Shown piece by piece: positions 1 through 11,192 of a DNA stretch of 64,000 bases. Numbering within the stretch: position 1 is the stretch's first letter; each line of letters starts with the position of its first letter. The notes beneath the pieces are model-generated. The model saw nothing but the letters and a program-made list of their open reading frames with translations, was not told the DNA's origin and did no database searches. Both the position numbers and the translations under genes were made by a program. Origin of the DNA: Sternotherus odoratus (Eukaryota; Chordata; Testudines; Kinosternidae); assembly GCA_032164245.1 (NCBI GenBank), contig JAVMKO010000003.1, forward strand, positions 62,566,390 to 62,630,389, given 5' to 3'.

Positions 1-310
1 AACCGTTATATAAAATTAAAAAAAAAAAATCTACATTTGTAAGTTGCACTTTCACGATAAAGAGATTACACTATAGTACTTGTATGAGGTGAACTAAATA
101 ATACTAGTTCTTTTGATTATAAATGTTTGCTCTGTAAAAAAAGATAATCAAATATAATAATATAAAGTGAGCACTTTGTATTCTATGTTGTAATTGATAT
201 CAATATATAGTATTTGAAAATGCAGGAAAACATCCACAAATATTTATAATCGTTTGAATTAGTATTCTATTATTGCAAAACAGTGTGATTAAAACTGTGA
301 TTGTGTGGCT
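1..310. repeat. Partial copy (one arm) of a long palindromic DNA element
   Basis: This stretch matches, with divergence, the right arm of the complete palindromic element at 24085-25168. Shared words include the run around 40-110 (gagattacactata, cttgtatgaggtgaa) and the stretch about agtgagcactttgtattct near 167-186. The left arm lies outside the window or is missing. It encodes nothing recognisable; the 61-codon ORF at 270-455 on the minus strand falls on its edge and looks fortuitous. Confidence 0.7.
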
Positions 311-1627
311 TTCTTATTCTAATTAATTTGTAATGTTGATTAATTGATACACCTAATGTCAACATTTCCAAAGCGACAGTTTTAGTTTTCATCTGAAAAA
401 GAAAGTTAGTTTTCAAGTGGTTGTTGTTTTTTTTGACCATCCCCAGTGAGCACACACAAAATATGGTCCGTCAAGTATTTGCTGGTGGCTCATGATGAGC
501 TGACTGGTTGACTCTCCTGGTTTGTAGTTGCTGCAGTTTTATAAAAAAAAATTGGGGAAAAAAATCCTAAAATTCTTTCCTGAATTTAAATAAAAACTAT
601 GAAATACAAGTTAAAAAATAATGTGTCAGAGAGGAGGCAGTCCACAGAAGAATGGATGGGAGAGCAGTAGCCCACAAAACAATACTGATAAGATGTCACC
701 CACAAGATGAAAATATTTGAGAACCCCTAAATAAGGTTATTTTTTAGACAACCAAGTGCTGTCTGGCTTTGTTTTGTACCAGTACTAATATCCATGACAC
801 ATGCAATTGATGCCAGTGTTTCCCTCTGAATCTCCGTAACTTCATAACACTACAGCTTATTCTTAGGGCAAGAAAACTGCAAGAATAACTTGCGTGAGAT
901 CCATGTCCTGTGTTACACCGAAGGACAAATGAAATAATGATATTGGTCTCTTTTGGCCTTGAAATCCATAAAGAGACTTAGGAAAAGGATGGTTCACTGC
1001 TAGCTCCTCCTCCACGCCAGACATGGCATAGCTGCTGTCTTCCCGCCAGGTATCTGCCGCTAACGATGGCCTACCTTTTCCTGTGACTTGGCCCCCCAGT
1101 CAGGTCACTTTGAAGTCTCTCCCATTCCAGGGTATTTCATATATAACAAAGAAGGGGAAGTAATGCAAATAAACTGAGATCAGAGGAAACAGAGCAGAAT
1201 GACCCTCTCAAAGTGGGTCAGAATCTGACACTCCTTTCCCTCTGGGAGGAGCCATTGACCAGCAGTTGTTTGGGAACTCACCTCTTTCCTCTGCTGCTGA
1301 AGGTCTAAGTTCGTCTCTGGCCTGCTAGCAAATGAGCTTCTCTGCTCCCCCTTTAAGCTCCTCCACAGTCCAACACATTACCACATCTATTTCCCATGAT
1401 GGAACTCTGATATTTGATGTAATGCCTCTTAAAAATAAAACAGAAATGCGTAAAATACTGAGTTAATATCTATACACGAGGGAAGTGCAATATGTTCCCT
1501 CTGAGTCTCACTGATTTGCTGTTTTGGGTTGCAGGGTATCAAATTGTTGAGATAAAGCTACCATTGTAAGGAATAGGATGCTCGGTGTCACACAAAAAGC
1601 TAATGGAAAAAAAATGTTTGAATCTAC
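311..1627. other. AT-rich stretch with no recognised feature
   Basis: I see no gene, tRNA-like box or clear terminal repeat here. The only short ORFs are isolated and have no coding signature I recognise. Confidence 0.5.
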
Positions 1628-1631
1628 CCTC

Positions 1632-2126
1632 TGTGACAAGGTGGCTCCTCTGCTCCCCCTGGTTCAAGTCCCTTGGGGTGCTGGTATGGCCCTGGCACCC
1701 TGACCAGACTGCACCAGACCCGGTTTTTCCTGCTGCTCCTTAGCAGCTCGTTCTCTTTCTTTCTCTCTCAGGGCCAGGCTCCTGCAGGCTAGGAAAGCTA
1801 GGTCCCCCCTGGGAGGGACCCTTAGTTCTCTTCTCCTGCTTGCCAGCAGCCTCTCCGTCCCTGCTTCCTCCAACTCGCTCCTCACACTCCTCTGCTTCCA
1901 CCAACTCACTCCTCTAACTGCTACTGCCACCAGAACTCCCTCCTCCAACTCCCACAAGCCTCTGTGGGGAGGAGTCCCTTTTCAAGGGCTCTGACAGCCT
2001 CCTTAATTGGCCTCAGCTGGCCCTGCTTCTGGCTGTGGCAGCCCTGCTCAGCTGGACCCGATTTCCTTGTGGTAACCCTTTAAATTACAGGCCTTACCGG
2101 CAGCTGTCTGCCCTGGGTCTGCCACA
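1632..2126. mobile_element. Solo LTR of an endogenous retrovirus, 495 bp
   Basis: The element begins TGTGAC and ends GCCACA, giving the TG...CA termini of a retroviral LTR with a short inverted repeat. It is flanked by the 4-bp direct repeat cctc at 1628-1631 and 2127-2130, the length typical of gammaretrovirus-like (ERV1) integration. The base composition is clearly more GC-rich than the flanks. No internal retroviral sequence is present, so it is a recombined solo LTR. Orientation was not settled because I see no clear TATA box or poly(A) signal. The 97-codon minus-strand ORF at 1664-1957 lies inside it and is probably not a gene. Confidence 0.68.
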
Positions 2127-2130
2127 CCTC

Positions 2131-3157
2131 CCTGCAACAAACTTTGAAAACATTTGGATTTAGATATGAATCTTGTTCAGGTTGGGTCCTTTCCTACTTT
2201 TTATGAAGAGAAAGAAAATATAGATAAATTTAGTGTGAATGAGAGATAATGCACCATGATAACTAAATATTGAAAGTTCTTCTAGATGTTTTCAATTAGT
2301 ATCCTTATATGTTTTATATTGTACCGCTAGCCTTTTCGCAAATAACTACATTGGTCTAGTCAAACCAGAAGAAGTTCTGAAGACTAGCATATTTTTTTTA
2401 AAATAGTGTTATTTATTTATTTTTAATTCAGAAGACCAGCACATTTTTGGGAATTATTTTGTAGCTGTCATATACTGACAGAATGTGACACAAGAAAATG
2501 CTAGAACACATCAGTATTCATTTTCATTAACACTCATTTTTTTTTCCATTTGTGAATGTTATCTGATTAATCTTGATTTAAAAAAGTGATCAAGCTTTGT
2601 ATTTTAATAACCTGATATTACTGTATATATTCAAAGGGTGTAGTTCTTCATTATTTCATGGATTTTGAGTAATTATTTATTTGGTAAATGTTCTAGTTAA
2701 GGAAATATTAGATATTTAATCACTTAAACTCATGTCAGAGGTTCATGTTCTCTAGTTTCCGTATAAATACAGTGTTTTTTCCCCCTGTATCCCCAAGGTA
2801 ATGGATGTTTATTTTCTTTCTGTGTAGTGCCATGCACTTCTATGTTGCAGTATACAAATATTAGATAAAAATAATACAAAAAGATCTATGCTCTGTATCA
2901 GATGCAGTACTAGTAAATGCATTTGCTGTGAACTAAATAAAAAAAGAGAGAAAAATCTACTGAAAGACTTTGGACCTCAAACTTTTTGTGAAAAAATAAG
3001 TGTGAAAAGCATTATTCTAAAAAGCAGTTGATGCTGTTAATTAATTTTGCATTGGGATTCAGGACTTCACAATGAAACAGATTAATACTTATTTGTAGGT
3101 ATTCCAGTTTCACCACTGGCATGCAATTCAGAGTGCATAATTATTATGTTGGCAAAG
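2131..3157. other. AT-rich stretch with no recognised feature
   Basis: AT-rich sequence with short homopolymer runs. Nothing supportable as a gene or a known repeat. Confidence 0.5.
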
Positions 3158-3159
3158 TA

Positions 3160-3280
3160 CAGTAAAACCTCGATTTAACGGACTAATTCGGGCGACTGGG
3201 TGTCCCCAAAAGTCCGTTATTTAATAATTAAAAAAAAAAAAACAGCCTGCCCAATTAGTCCTTAATTTGAGGTTTTACTG
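3160..3280. repeat. 121-bp inner palindrome bounded by Tigger-like ends
   Basis: The first 121 bp of the larger element form a palindrome of their own. The left arm starts cagtaaaacctcgattta, and the right arm ends at 3280 with ggttttactg followed by TA at 3281-3282. So this part has its own pair of TIRs and TA flanks. It could be a short MITE sitting next to a GC-rich relative, or a duplicated end inside one element. Confidence 0.6.
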
Positions 3281-3914
3281 TACTTCCCCTCCGCCGAAAA
3301 GCTGCTGATTTTTTTTTAAATAAAACAACAACAAAAAACGTGCCCTGGACCCCCATGCACCCCGGCCCCAGTCCCCGCTGGCGGTCGGGGCTCGGGGCTC
3401 CAGCTGCCGCACGGGGAGCACGGCTTGATCCACGCTCCCCAGGGCTTGGGGCTCGCTCCCAGGGGCTCGGGGCTCCAGGCGCGGTGCTCCCCGGGGCTCG
3501 TGGCTCCAGCCGCCGCCCGGGGAGCGCGACTGCAGCCGCCGCCCGGGGAGCGCGGCTTGATTGGGGCTCGGGGCTCGCTCCCCGGGGCTGCAGGCGTGGC
3601 GCTCCCCGGGGCTCACGGCTCCAGCCACTGCCCGGGGAGTGCGACTTCAGCCGCCGCCCGGGGAGCGCGGCTTGATCCGCGGTCCCCGGGGCTAGGGGCT
3701 CCAGCTAGCTGCCAGGACCCGGGCGGCAGGCGGGACCCGGACGGCAGCGGGGAGCCGGCAGGCAGCCCGCCCGCTACCTGGACCGGGGAGGCAGCGGGGA
3801 GCCGGCAGCCGGACTTCGACAAACGGATTTCGGATGCATCGGACTTTCTTAAAAATTTTGTCCATTGCATCCGAAGTCCGTTAAATCGAGGTCCGTTAAA
3901 TAGAGGTTTTACTG
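3160..3914. mobile_element. Non-autonomous Tigger/pogo-like DNA transposon with GC-rich core
   Basis: The left end reads cagtaaaacctcgatttaac and the right end, reverse complemented, reads cagtaaaacctctatttaac. Both sit next to a TA dinucleotide (3158-3159 and 3915-3916), the TSD of the Tc1/mariner/pogo group. The ends resemble Tigger-type terminal repeats. There is no transposase ORF. The interior, about 3340-3800, is very GC- and CpG-rich and is built from an imperfect repeated unit around gccgcccggggagcgcg. Three overlapping ORFs of 85-177 codons in this core are composition artefacts. A third inverted terminus lies inside at 3262-3280. Confidence 0.75.
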
Positions 3915-3916
3915 TA

Positions 3917-4759
3917 CTATGTACAGTGAGTGGTAGATACTATGAGTATCTATCCTAAAAAAACTAGTCTTAGAACAGGGCAATGTAATTTTGAAACAGA
4001 GCCATTGCTCTTTCAGGCCTCAGTCCTTCCAATTATTCCATAGGGATAGATCTCTGTGTTTAGGTAAAGCCCCATTGACTTCAAAAGGGCTCCGCATGGA
4101 TTTACCCCCACAGACTAATTTGTTGGATCAGAGCCACAGCCAATTACTTTCCTACAATTGCTGAAAATTACTAGACAGGAAAGAAAATAGTGCCAGAAAT
4201 AAAATACTTGGTTGATGTTTACACTCCGCATAAACAAACTGCTGTGTACCATTGTTGGATAATAACATGGCAGATGAGATCTGTGAATCACAAAGCTCAC
4301 TGTTTATCACAAGTTACACATAATTTGATCGTATACTTATCCCTATTTTGCTATTAATGTAAGGATGATGTTGTGACCCTTTGGGGGGTATCCAAAAGTG
4401 TAAGTCACCTTGCTACTCCTCTGCGGCAGTGAGAAAGATTTGCTGCTGCTAAACTGTGCCTCAGCTCCTTGACACTCAATTACTTCATTTTTCATTCATT
4501 TATTGGGAGATATTAACATGTCATGTCATATATAATAATTGTATGTTGAACAGATTTAAGTTGTAGGTTATAGAAGTATAAGATTGATCTGAAGGGAAAA
4601 TATATATTGGGTAGCTAAGTAAGTAGAGTTGAAATGCATGGCCTACAGGCTGAGGACTAAGATTAGGTTTAAGAAATCCTTGACATTTGTAAATTGACCA
4701 AAGAATAGCCCAATGACACAAGATTATGAGAAAAGATAATCTTAAGGTCAGTATGGCCA
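3917..4759. other. Unassigned sequence with a weak sauropsid repeat trace
   Basis: Near 4060-4135 there is a trace of the 'cattgacttc' type of interspersed repeat also seen around 12202 and 41176. The rest is AT-rich, with no gene-like feature. Confidence 0.4.
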
Positions 4760-5290
4760 TTTAACCTAGATCCACAATGGGATTTAGATACCTTAACCCC
4801 AAATCTAGGCTCCACTGTCATCCACAACGCCCCCTGCTCAGCTGTCTCCTAACCCTGAAGAACCTAAACTCACTCAACAGCAAAATCTTTGTTGTAAAAG
4901 TTCTGTAGATACCAAAGTTTCTTCCCCTGGGCATGCACACTGTTGCCTCACTCTAGGCATCTGGACACTTATCTCATGCCTATGCCCCAGTCCCATCCAT
5001 GAACCAGAGATATTAGGTTCTCCTCTTCCTGTCACATCTGCTGGGCCTGACTCAGTAGGCATGCTCCAAGCACACCTAACTCTGCACAAAATAGCTATCC
5101 CCCAGTCTATCTTATAACCTTTATCCCCAATGGTTAGTGTACTTACCGTACATGCGGATGTGGGAGACCAGGGTTCAATTTCTTTCTGTTCCTGAGGAGG
5201 AAAAATGATTTGAACAGGGGTCTTCTGCTTCTCAGAGGACAGCTCTAACCTATAGATCATGGGATAGTGTGGTGAGGTCTTTTTAATCTA
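4760..5290 (+). repeat. Interspersed repeat with tRNA-like core, copy 1
   Basis: The segment around 5128-5185 resembles a tRNA-derived SINE core, with ggttagtgtacttacc as a degenerate A box and gggttcaatttc as a B box, about 35 bp apart. Flanking text such as tccacaatgggatttag recurs in modified form around 18660-19220 and 28870-29600, so the whole stretch appears to be a dispersed family. The 128-codon minus-strand ORF at 4874-5260 runs across it and shows no domain. Confidence 0.5.
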
Positions 5291-5304
5291 TTCTGTTGAA
5301 GCAG

Positions 5305-6180
5305 TGTTATCAGATTTGCCCATTACCCTGGGGTACTCTCATTTATTAGGGTTACTCTTTTGGGGGAGAGTGCTGTAATTCTATCAGTGTACTGCTTGTG
5401 TCATTTATGTTCTCATACAAAGATCTACTTCCTTCTGAAAGTTCCCTCCCAATGGAGCTATCCTGCAGGACCTTGGTTGCCCAGGGCTGCATTCTTACAA
5501 CCCCAGATGAGATGAACACACACAGACATACAAATTAACAGAGTGCATCTGAGAGAACGGGTTAATCAGCACTCCCAAGCTGACCCCTTATATGTCCCTG
5601 GACTCAGCAGGCTGGGTTGAGCAGCATTTCCAAGCTGTCACCTCCATTGGCACTTGGATTCAGCAGGCTAGGTCAAGGAGCAAACCCCACAGGATTTTTG
5701 GTCACTGCAGGGATCTTTAGCTTACATATGAGGAGCGTTGCTGCAGAGCAAATGGGGAAGCCAGAAAAAAAAACCCCACACACCCATGGGGAAAGGAAGA
5801 GAAAGAGAAGCAACCAGCTTAACCATTAAAGTTATTTATTGCCAGGTAATAACCATACAAGGGGAGCCAAACAAAACAGTTATACAATTGAATCTAACTT
5901 AAATTTGATTATAAAAGTCAGGCACAGAAAACAAGCGGGCATAGGACACACATCAGAAGGCAATACCTAGAGAGAGAGAGATGGGTTCTCACCACTCCAT
6001 GAAGCTTGAATTGAATTGGGGGTCCCTGGTGGTGGTGGTAGCTGAGGGTCCGGAGTGCTGGAGACAGGCAGAGCCCCCAGCATGATCAGTTAGGAGATGC
6101 CTGTATCCAACATCTGCATCAGTTCCAGAGGCTAAGAGAAGGGGTGCCAGCTGCAGATCACCTCCCTGCAGATTCAACTA
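5305..6180 (-). mobile_element. Endogenous-retrovirus LTR, family copy A (incomplete or diverged at the right end)
   Basis: This aligns by eye with 45662-46600 (copy B). Shared landmarks in order are tgttat/tgttac at the start, gcccattac, ggggtac/ggggtat, gttactctt, gctgtaattctat, tggagctatcctgc, a short CA microsatellite near 5517, tandem 'cagcactcccaagctgacccc' like units at 5570-5680, a poly(A) signal readable on the minus strand near 5836 (tttatt), and ctggagacaggcagagccc near 6058. The right part beyond about 6180 no longer matches copy B, and I could not find a matching TSD, so it may be truncated or a different subfamily. Confidence 0.65.
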
Positions 6181-6618
6181 AAGCACCTATCTTCGAGATA
6201 TATGTCGGAATATGACACATGCTTCTCACTGGTATGTCCCATTGGCTAACTTAGCCAGCTCCTTCTCTAGCATGTGACTGTTGTGGAACTAACCATCAAG
6301 CACCTCTCTGTCTCCCCCCATGTAACCATAGGTACTTAACTCAGAATCTGTGGATTCCGCTGATTTCCTAAGTGCTGTGACACTCCAATGTGGATCCAGA
6401 CAGGGCTTCCTGACATTATATTATGGATGGACGATGGGTAAACTTCTATTGTTTTTTTATAGGTGATGAACCTCAGTTTTAAGAGCCCATGAATAATGTA
6501 AATGAATATTCAAACAATGTTTAAATACAGTTGCTAAATTATTTTATCTATTAGTCAAACAACGTAGTCAAATTGTGAAGCTAGTGATTCAATATAAGTT
6601 ATGCTAAAGAAGTGTGTA

Positions 6619-6734
6619 TAGGGTGACCGGATAGCAAGTGTGAAAAATTGGGATGGGGATAAATAGGTGTCTTTGTAAGAAAAGTTTCAAAAATCGGGAC
6701 TGTCCCTATAAAATCAGTACTTCTGGCCACCCTA
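6619..6734. mobile_element. 116-bp hAT-type MITE with TAGGGTGACC ends
   Basis: The left end is tagggtgaccgg and the right end, reverse complemented, is tagggtggccag. An exact 8-bp direct repeat, agtgtgta, flanks it at 6611-6618 and 6735-6742, as expected for hAT superfamily insertion. The interior carries 'cgggactgtccctataaaat', matching a very common short sauropsid repeat I recognise. It is non-coding. Confidence 0.8.
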
Positions 6735-6933
6735 AGTGTGTAGTACTGAATGCAATCATTTATTTTGATAGCAACCAGTTATCCCCTTAGAGATACACAG
6801 TAAGGATGAAGGAGGAGATTTCAGTATGGTGATTTAAAATTTCCTACAATGGAGTGATTGAAATAACTGAGAATCCTTCATAACATTATGGCACTTCAGT
6901 AAGTGTATATTCAATATACTTTTATATAGAATA

Positions 6934-8155
6934 CTAGCATAAGTGCCCGGCGTTGCTCGGGTCAGTCGGAGGTGGGGAGGGGGCAGACAGCTGACACCCC
7001 CTGACCAACCCCAACACCCACCCCTCACCCACCCCGACAACTTCCCACCCCCCCTGACCAACCCCAACACCCCCCGGCTCACTTACCCCCCCGACCAAAC
7101 ACGACAACCCCACCTGACCCCCCCCAAGCAAACCCAACACCCCCACCTCACCCCCCGACGGAACCCGACACCCCACCTGACCCCCTGAGCAAATCCGACA
7201 CCCCCACCTCACCCCCCGACCGAACAGTGTATTTAATAATCTGTGTGCTACACAGTGCACCGTGAGCTGGGGGGATGTTGGGTTTGGTCTGGGGGGGTGG
7301 GAAGGTGTCGGGGTGGGTGACGGGCAAGGTGTGGGTGTTGGGGTTGGTCAGGGGGTGTTGCAGTTGGTGGGGGGGTGAGGTGGCGGTGTCGGGTTTGGTG
7401 GGGGGGTAAGTGAGCCGGGGGGGTGTCTGGTTTGGTCTGGGCACCCACCCCGACACCTTCCCCCCCCAGACCAAACCCAATACCCACCCCTCACCCCTCA
7501 CCCACCCTGACACCTTCCCACCCCCCCAGACAAACCCCGACACCCCCCGGCTCACTTACCCCCCAACCGAACCCGACACCCCCACCTCACCCCCCCAAGC
7601 AAATCCAACACCCCCACCTCACCCCCCGACCGAACCCAACACCCCCACCTCACTTACTGTCCCACCAAACCCAACTCAGATCCATCGCAGGTGGGGAGGG
7701 TGCCCAGAGCCGAGGGATTCCGGGGACCTTCGCAGGTGGGGGGGGCACAGAGCTTATGGGAGGTGGGAGGGGCAGAGAACTGAGGGATCTCCGGGGTTCC
7801 GTTGGGAGGTGGGAGGGGCAGAGAACTGAGGGATCTCCGGGGTTCCGTTGGAGGAGGGAGGGATGAGCTGAGCGAGTGAGGTGTCTGTTGGAGGGGGGTA
7901 TTATGACATCATCACCACCTAACCGCCCAGCCGATGTGATTGGCCCTGAAAGACTTTCACCCCTGGGGGGCGTCAGAGGTGAGATCCGAAATTTTGACGG
8001 ATCTTACCAGCATCTAGATCCCAAGACCCCTCACTGTACCAAATTTCAAGTCTCTGGCTCAAACGGTGCGGGAGTACTTCGCAGTCATACGTACATACAT
8101 ACATACATACATACATACATACATACATACACCACTTGATTTTTATATATATAGA
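6934..8155 (-). mobile_element. Non-autonomous Helitron, full length, minus strand
   Basis: Read on the minus strand the element starts TCTATATATATAAAAATC after a host A and ends with a short hairpin (acccg...cgggc, interrupted by agcaacgc) followed by an AT-rich spacer and CTAG before a host T. The TC start, 3' hairpin, CTAG end and A/T insertion site define Helitrons. On the plus strand the ends are at 6934 (ctagc) and 8155 (tataga, then t). The interior has a C-rich minisatellite (about 6990-7670, units around ccccgaccaaacccgacac), a 50-bp duplicated block at 7740-7860, and an (acat)n microsatellite at 8086-8131 near the 5' end. No Rep/helicase ORF is present. Many overlapping proline/glycine-rich ORFs in the minisatellite are artefacts. 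Confidence 0.82.
8086..8131. repeat. (acat)n microsatellite inside Helitron
   Basis: About eleven tandem tetranucleotide units just inside the Helitron 5' end. The second full Helitron has a shorter, interrupted version at about 20738-20772, so the seed was inherited with the element. Confidence 0.9.
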
Positions 8156-8156
8156 T

Positions 8157-8689
8157 AGATACACATTGTCAGAAACCTTGAGCAGATTGCTTTATCAAGT
8201 TGATAGGTTGTTAGATAAACTGATGAAAAATAACTTTTTGAAATTCTATTAGAGAGAGATACTTCAAGTGAGGCCAAGACAAATGTGGGATACTATTTTG
8301 CAAGACAAATACTCCTGTAACAATGACATTAGAGCAGAAGGTTGATTTTCTTTTTTGGTGGTTTCCGCATCGGAGTGTTGCCATTTTAAGACTTCTGATA
8401 GCATGCTACTCCCCTTGTCCCTCTCAGATTCTTAAAGCTTGGGTCAAGTGCTGAAGCTATACTTAGAAATCTCATATTGGTACCGTTGTTGCATTTTGTC
8501 AAATCTGTTCTTAAAATGAACATATGCTGAGTCATCATCCGAGATTACTATAACATGAAATAAATGGCAGCATGAGGGTAAGCACAGAGCCGGCGACATA
8601 CAATTCTCCCCCAAAGAGTTCAATCACAAATGTAATTAATTCATTATTTTTTTAAAGGAGCATCATCAGCATGGAAATGTGTGCTTTGG
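8157..8689. other. AT-rich stretch with no recognised feature
   Basis: No gene or recognisable repeat was identified between the Helitron and the palindromic-element fragment. Confidence 0.45.
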
Positions 8690-8937
8690 AATGGTGGCCA
8701 AAGCATGAAGAGGCTTAGAGATGTTTAGCATATCTTGGACATAAATACCTTGCAATGCCAGCTACAAAAGTCCCATGCAAACTTCTTTTCTCACTTTCTG
8801 GTGACATTGTAAATAAGAAATGGGCAGAATTATCTCTCCTAAATATAAACAAACTTGTTTGTCTTAGCGATTGGCTGAACAAGAAGTAGGACGGAGTGGA
8901 CTTGTGGGTGCTAAAGATTTGCATTGTTTTGTTTTTG
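8690..8937 (+). repeat. Fragment of the long palindromic element (centre and part of right arm)
   Basis: This aligns closely with 24614-24842 of the complete copy: gtttagcatatc, acataaata, cttgcaat, gctacaaaagtc, tcactttctggtgacattgt, aagaaatgggcag, ttgtttgtct and gcattgttttgtttttgag all occur in order. The match stops abruptly where the truncated Helitron starts. Confidence 0.8.
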
Positions 8938-9179
8938 AGGTGTGGGTGTTGATAGGTGGGTGATGTGGGGTGTTGGGTTTGGGTGGGGGGGTGAAAATGT
9001 GAGTCCGGGTTGGTCGAGGGGTAAGTGAGGTGGGGGTGTCGGGTTTGGTCAGGGGGTGAGGTGGGGGTGTCAGGTTTGCTCTCTGCCCCCTCCCCCTTCC
9101 AACAGACCCTGCACTCGCTCAGCTCTCTGGCCCCTCCCCACCTCCGATGGACCCGAGCAACGCCGGGTATTTTCGCTAG
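8938..9179 (+). mobile_element. 5'-truncated Helitron, plus strand
   Basis: The 3' end is complete: acccgagcaacgccgggt, tattttcg, then CTAG before a host T at 9180. The 240 bp upstream are the reverse complement of the minisatellite and GC-rich blocks at 19688-19930. The TC-type 5' end is missing and the sequence runs directly into the palindromic-element fragment. Confidence 0.78.
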
Positions 9180-9200
9180 TATTATATATAATTGGATATG

Positions 9201-9493
9201 ACATGACAATCTCTATTAGGGTGTTTCCAGCAATTAATTAATGTATAGTTAAAACTTCTTACTAGAGAATTCTCATCCTACTATCCAGTGCTTTTGTTCT
9301 AGTACCTTGCAAGGCAAAAGTGTGTGTGTGTAATATATATATATATATAAATAATACACACACACACAACTAGAACAAAGGCACTGGATAATTTTATATT
9401 CTTCTAGTGCTAGTAGGATGAGAATTCTCTAATAAGAAGTTTTAACTGTACATTAATTAATTGCTGGAAACAACCTAATAAAGATTGTCATGT
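9201..9493. repeat. Long imperfect hairpin with TG/TA/CA centre
   Basis: The left arm starts acatgacaat at 9201-9210 and pairs with attgtcatgt at 9484-9493. Matching continues through ccagcaattaattaatgta, gttaaaacttctta, gagaattctcatcctac and cactggata/tatccagtgc to an alternating gt/ta/ca centre at about 9320-9368. The right arm contains an extra block of roughly 20 bp near 9390-9412. The elements inside each arm do not match any family I recognise. Confidence 0.85.
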
Positions 9494-10136
9494 CGCTGAT
9501 ACATGTATTTATGACTCCATGAAAATGCGGTGACGTTATAGAAAGCACTGGCTATTAGAGAGCTGTTACAGGGCATTGTGTCAGTAATACATGGATTAAG
9601 GGTCTCCAGGAGGACACATTAACAAGATAGACCATAATAGCTCAGTAAGAGGAATCACAGTCCATCATATGATGCCAATGATTTATAGGTTAAGTACGGA
9701 GAACTGTCTCATATACTGCCATTGAGATCGCTGGAAAACTGATTAATTTTTTCCAACTACCATCTTTTGCAACACTCACATGTCAAAGAAAATTAAAAAC
9801 AAATTTATGTATTTGGAAATGCCTAATTCATAAGTTTGAGAAGAGTTTTTTTTATCTATCCTATCATCCAGAGGCATGCTATAAACTACTGAAATCAGAG
9901 AAGCCATTAACTGTGGCTCTCCTTGCTTTATTAGATTTAAGCTAAAACATCACTGTTGTTTAGCTGAATTGTATGTATGGTACCAAAAGAAAAAATAAAA
10001 TTAATTTGACCAGTTATTTACTATTTGTATTGAAGTAGTACAGGTCTCAACAAAAATTGGGGCCTCATTGTGTTATTTACTGAAAAAATACACAGCAAGA
10101 CAAAACGTATATAATTTAACTATAATATTTACAGTT
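9494..10136. other. AT-rich stretch with no recognised feature
   Basis: No gene or recognisable repeat was seen. Confidence 0.45.
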
Positions 10137-10270
10137 TCCCCATTTTATAGCTTGGGAACTGAGAAATTAAATGACTTGCCCATGTTCACACAAGAAGTTT
10201 GTGGCAGAGACAGATATTGAACACTGATCTAAGTTCTAATTCAGTGCCTTAACACCACCACCATCCTTTC
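10137..10270 (-). repeat. MIR-like SINE fragment
   Basis: The order cccattttatag, gggaactgag, aaatgacttgccca, gttcacacaag, tggcagagacag and ttgaacactgatct follows the reverse strand of the ancient amniote MIR/CORE-type tail. Confidence 0.65.
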
Positions 10271-10296
10271 TCCTGGCAAATATTACTTTAAATTAT

Positions 10297-10299
<3 letters not shown>

Positions 10300-10343
<44 letters not shown>
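10300..10343. repeat. (TA)n microsatellite
   Basis: About 20 uninterrupted TA dinucleotides. Confidence 0.95.
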
Positions 10344-10348
<5 letters not shown>

Positions 10349-10412
10349 AACATAAACATTTAAGAAAATTGTATCTAGAACTATAAAAAAAATTACACAA
10401 TCTATTAATATA

Positions 10413-10800
10413 TTAATATATTTCAAGGCCAAAAGGGACCACTGTGATTAGCTAGTCTGCACTCCTGTATAAAACAAGAAATTCCATTGATTCAGTCCTG
10501 TTTGAACTAGAGCACATCTTTTAGAAAAAGGAAATTCCCCCCCACAATCTTTGGTAAGCTGATCCATCTTCACTTTTTGTCCGCTAAACTGAAAAGCTCA
10601 TCAAAAACAATTGTACCCCCCACCATGTACGTACTTATAGACTGATGAAGTCACCACTTGACCTTCTCTTTGTTAAACTGAATACATTGAGCTCCTGAAG
10701 TCTGTCACTAAAATATACATTTTAATCATTCTCATAGCTCATCTCTAACCCCCCTCTCCAATTTATCAATCTCCTTGAATTGGCTTATTTTTTGAGGTAA
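10413..10800 (-). mobile_element. CR1 LINE 3' end, minus strand
   Basis: The plus-strand words caaggccaaaagggacca, tagctagtctgcactcctgt, cctgtttgaactagagca, tcttttagaaaaa and tgaagtc...gaccttctctttgtt follow the reverse complement of a CR1 3' UTR and the adjacent end of ORF2. It is heavily decayed and has no usable ORF. Confidence 0.7.
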
Positions 10801-11192
10801 TTATATATAAAATAGTTGCATAGTTCTCTGGTGGGATGTTTGAGGAGCAGCAACTAACTCACATATCTGTTACTGTGTTAAAATTTTTCTTAATTTTGGC
10901 AAAACAGAGGCAAAAACTCCAAACCTGATGATCATGATTTCTTGCAGGCATGAATGAAGTACAAAGTCTGGATTCTGGAGCCTGACTTTAACCAGGTTAA
11001 TACCTTCCTCTATATAGCTGCTCTGGATAGTTCACCATTTATACCAGGGATTAATCCTATCCTCTTGCCTTGCACTTTTAGCACTCCCTTATTATCAGAA
11101 AAACATTTACAAATTCAGTAGATGAGGCAGGCAAGCCAAATAAAGTCAATATCATAAGATTACTGCTATTCAATTGCACCAGTCATAAAAAT

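Noticed and set aside
3275..3958. ORFs of 85-177 codons on both strands
   Set aside because: All lie in the CpG-rich core of the Tigger-like element and overlap each other in several frames.
6943..7866. Several Pro/Gly-rich ORFs up to 147 codons
   Set aside because: They come from the C-rich minisatellite of the Helitron and are open on both strands.
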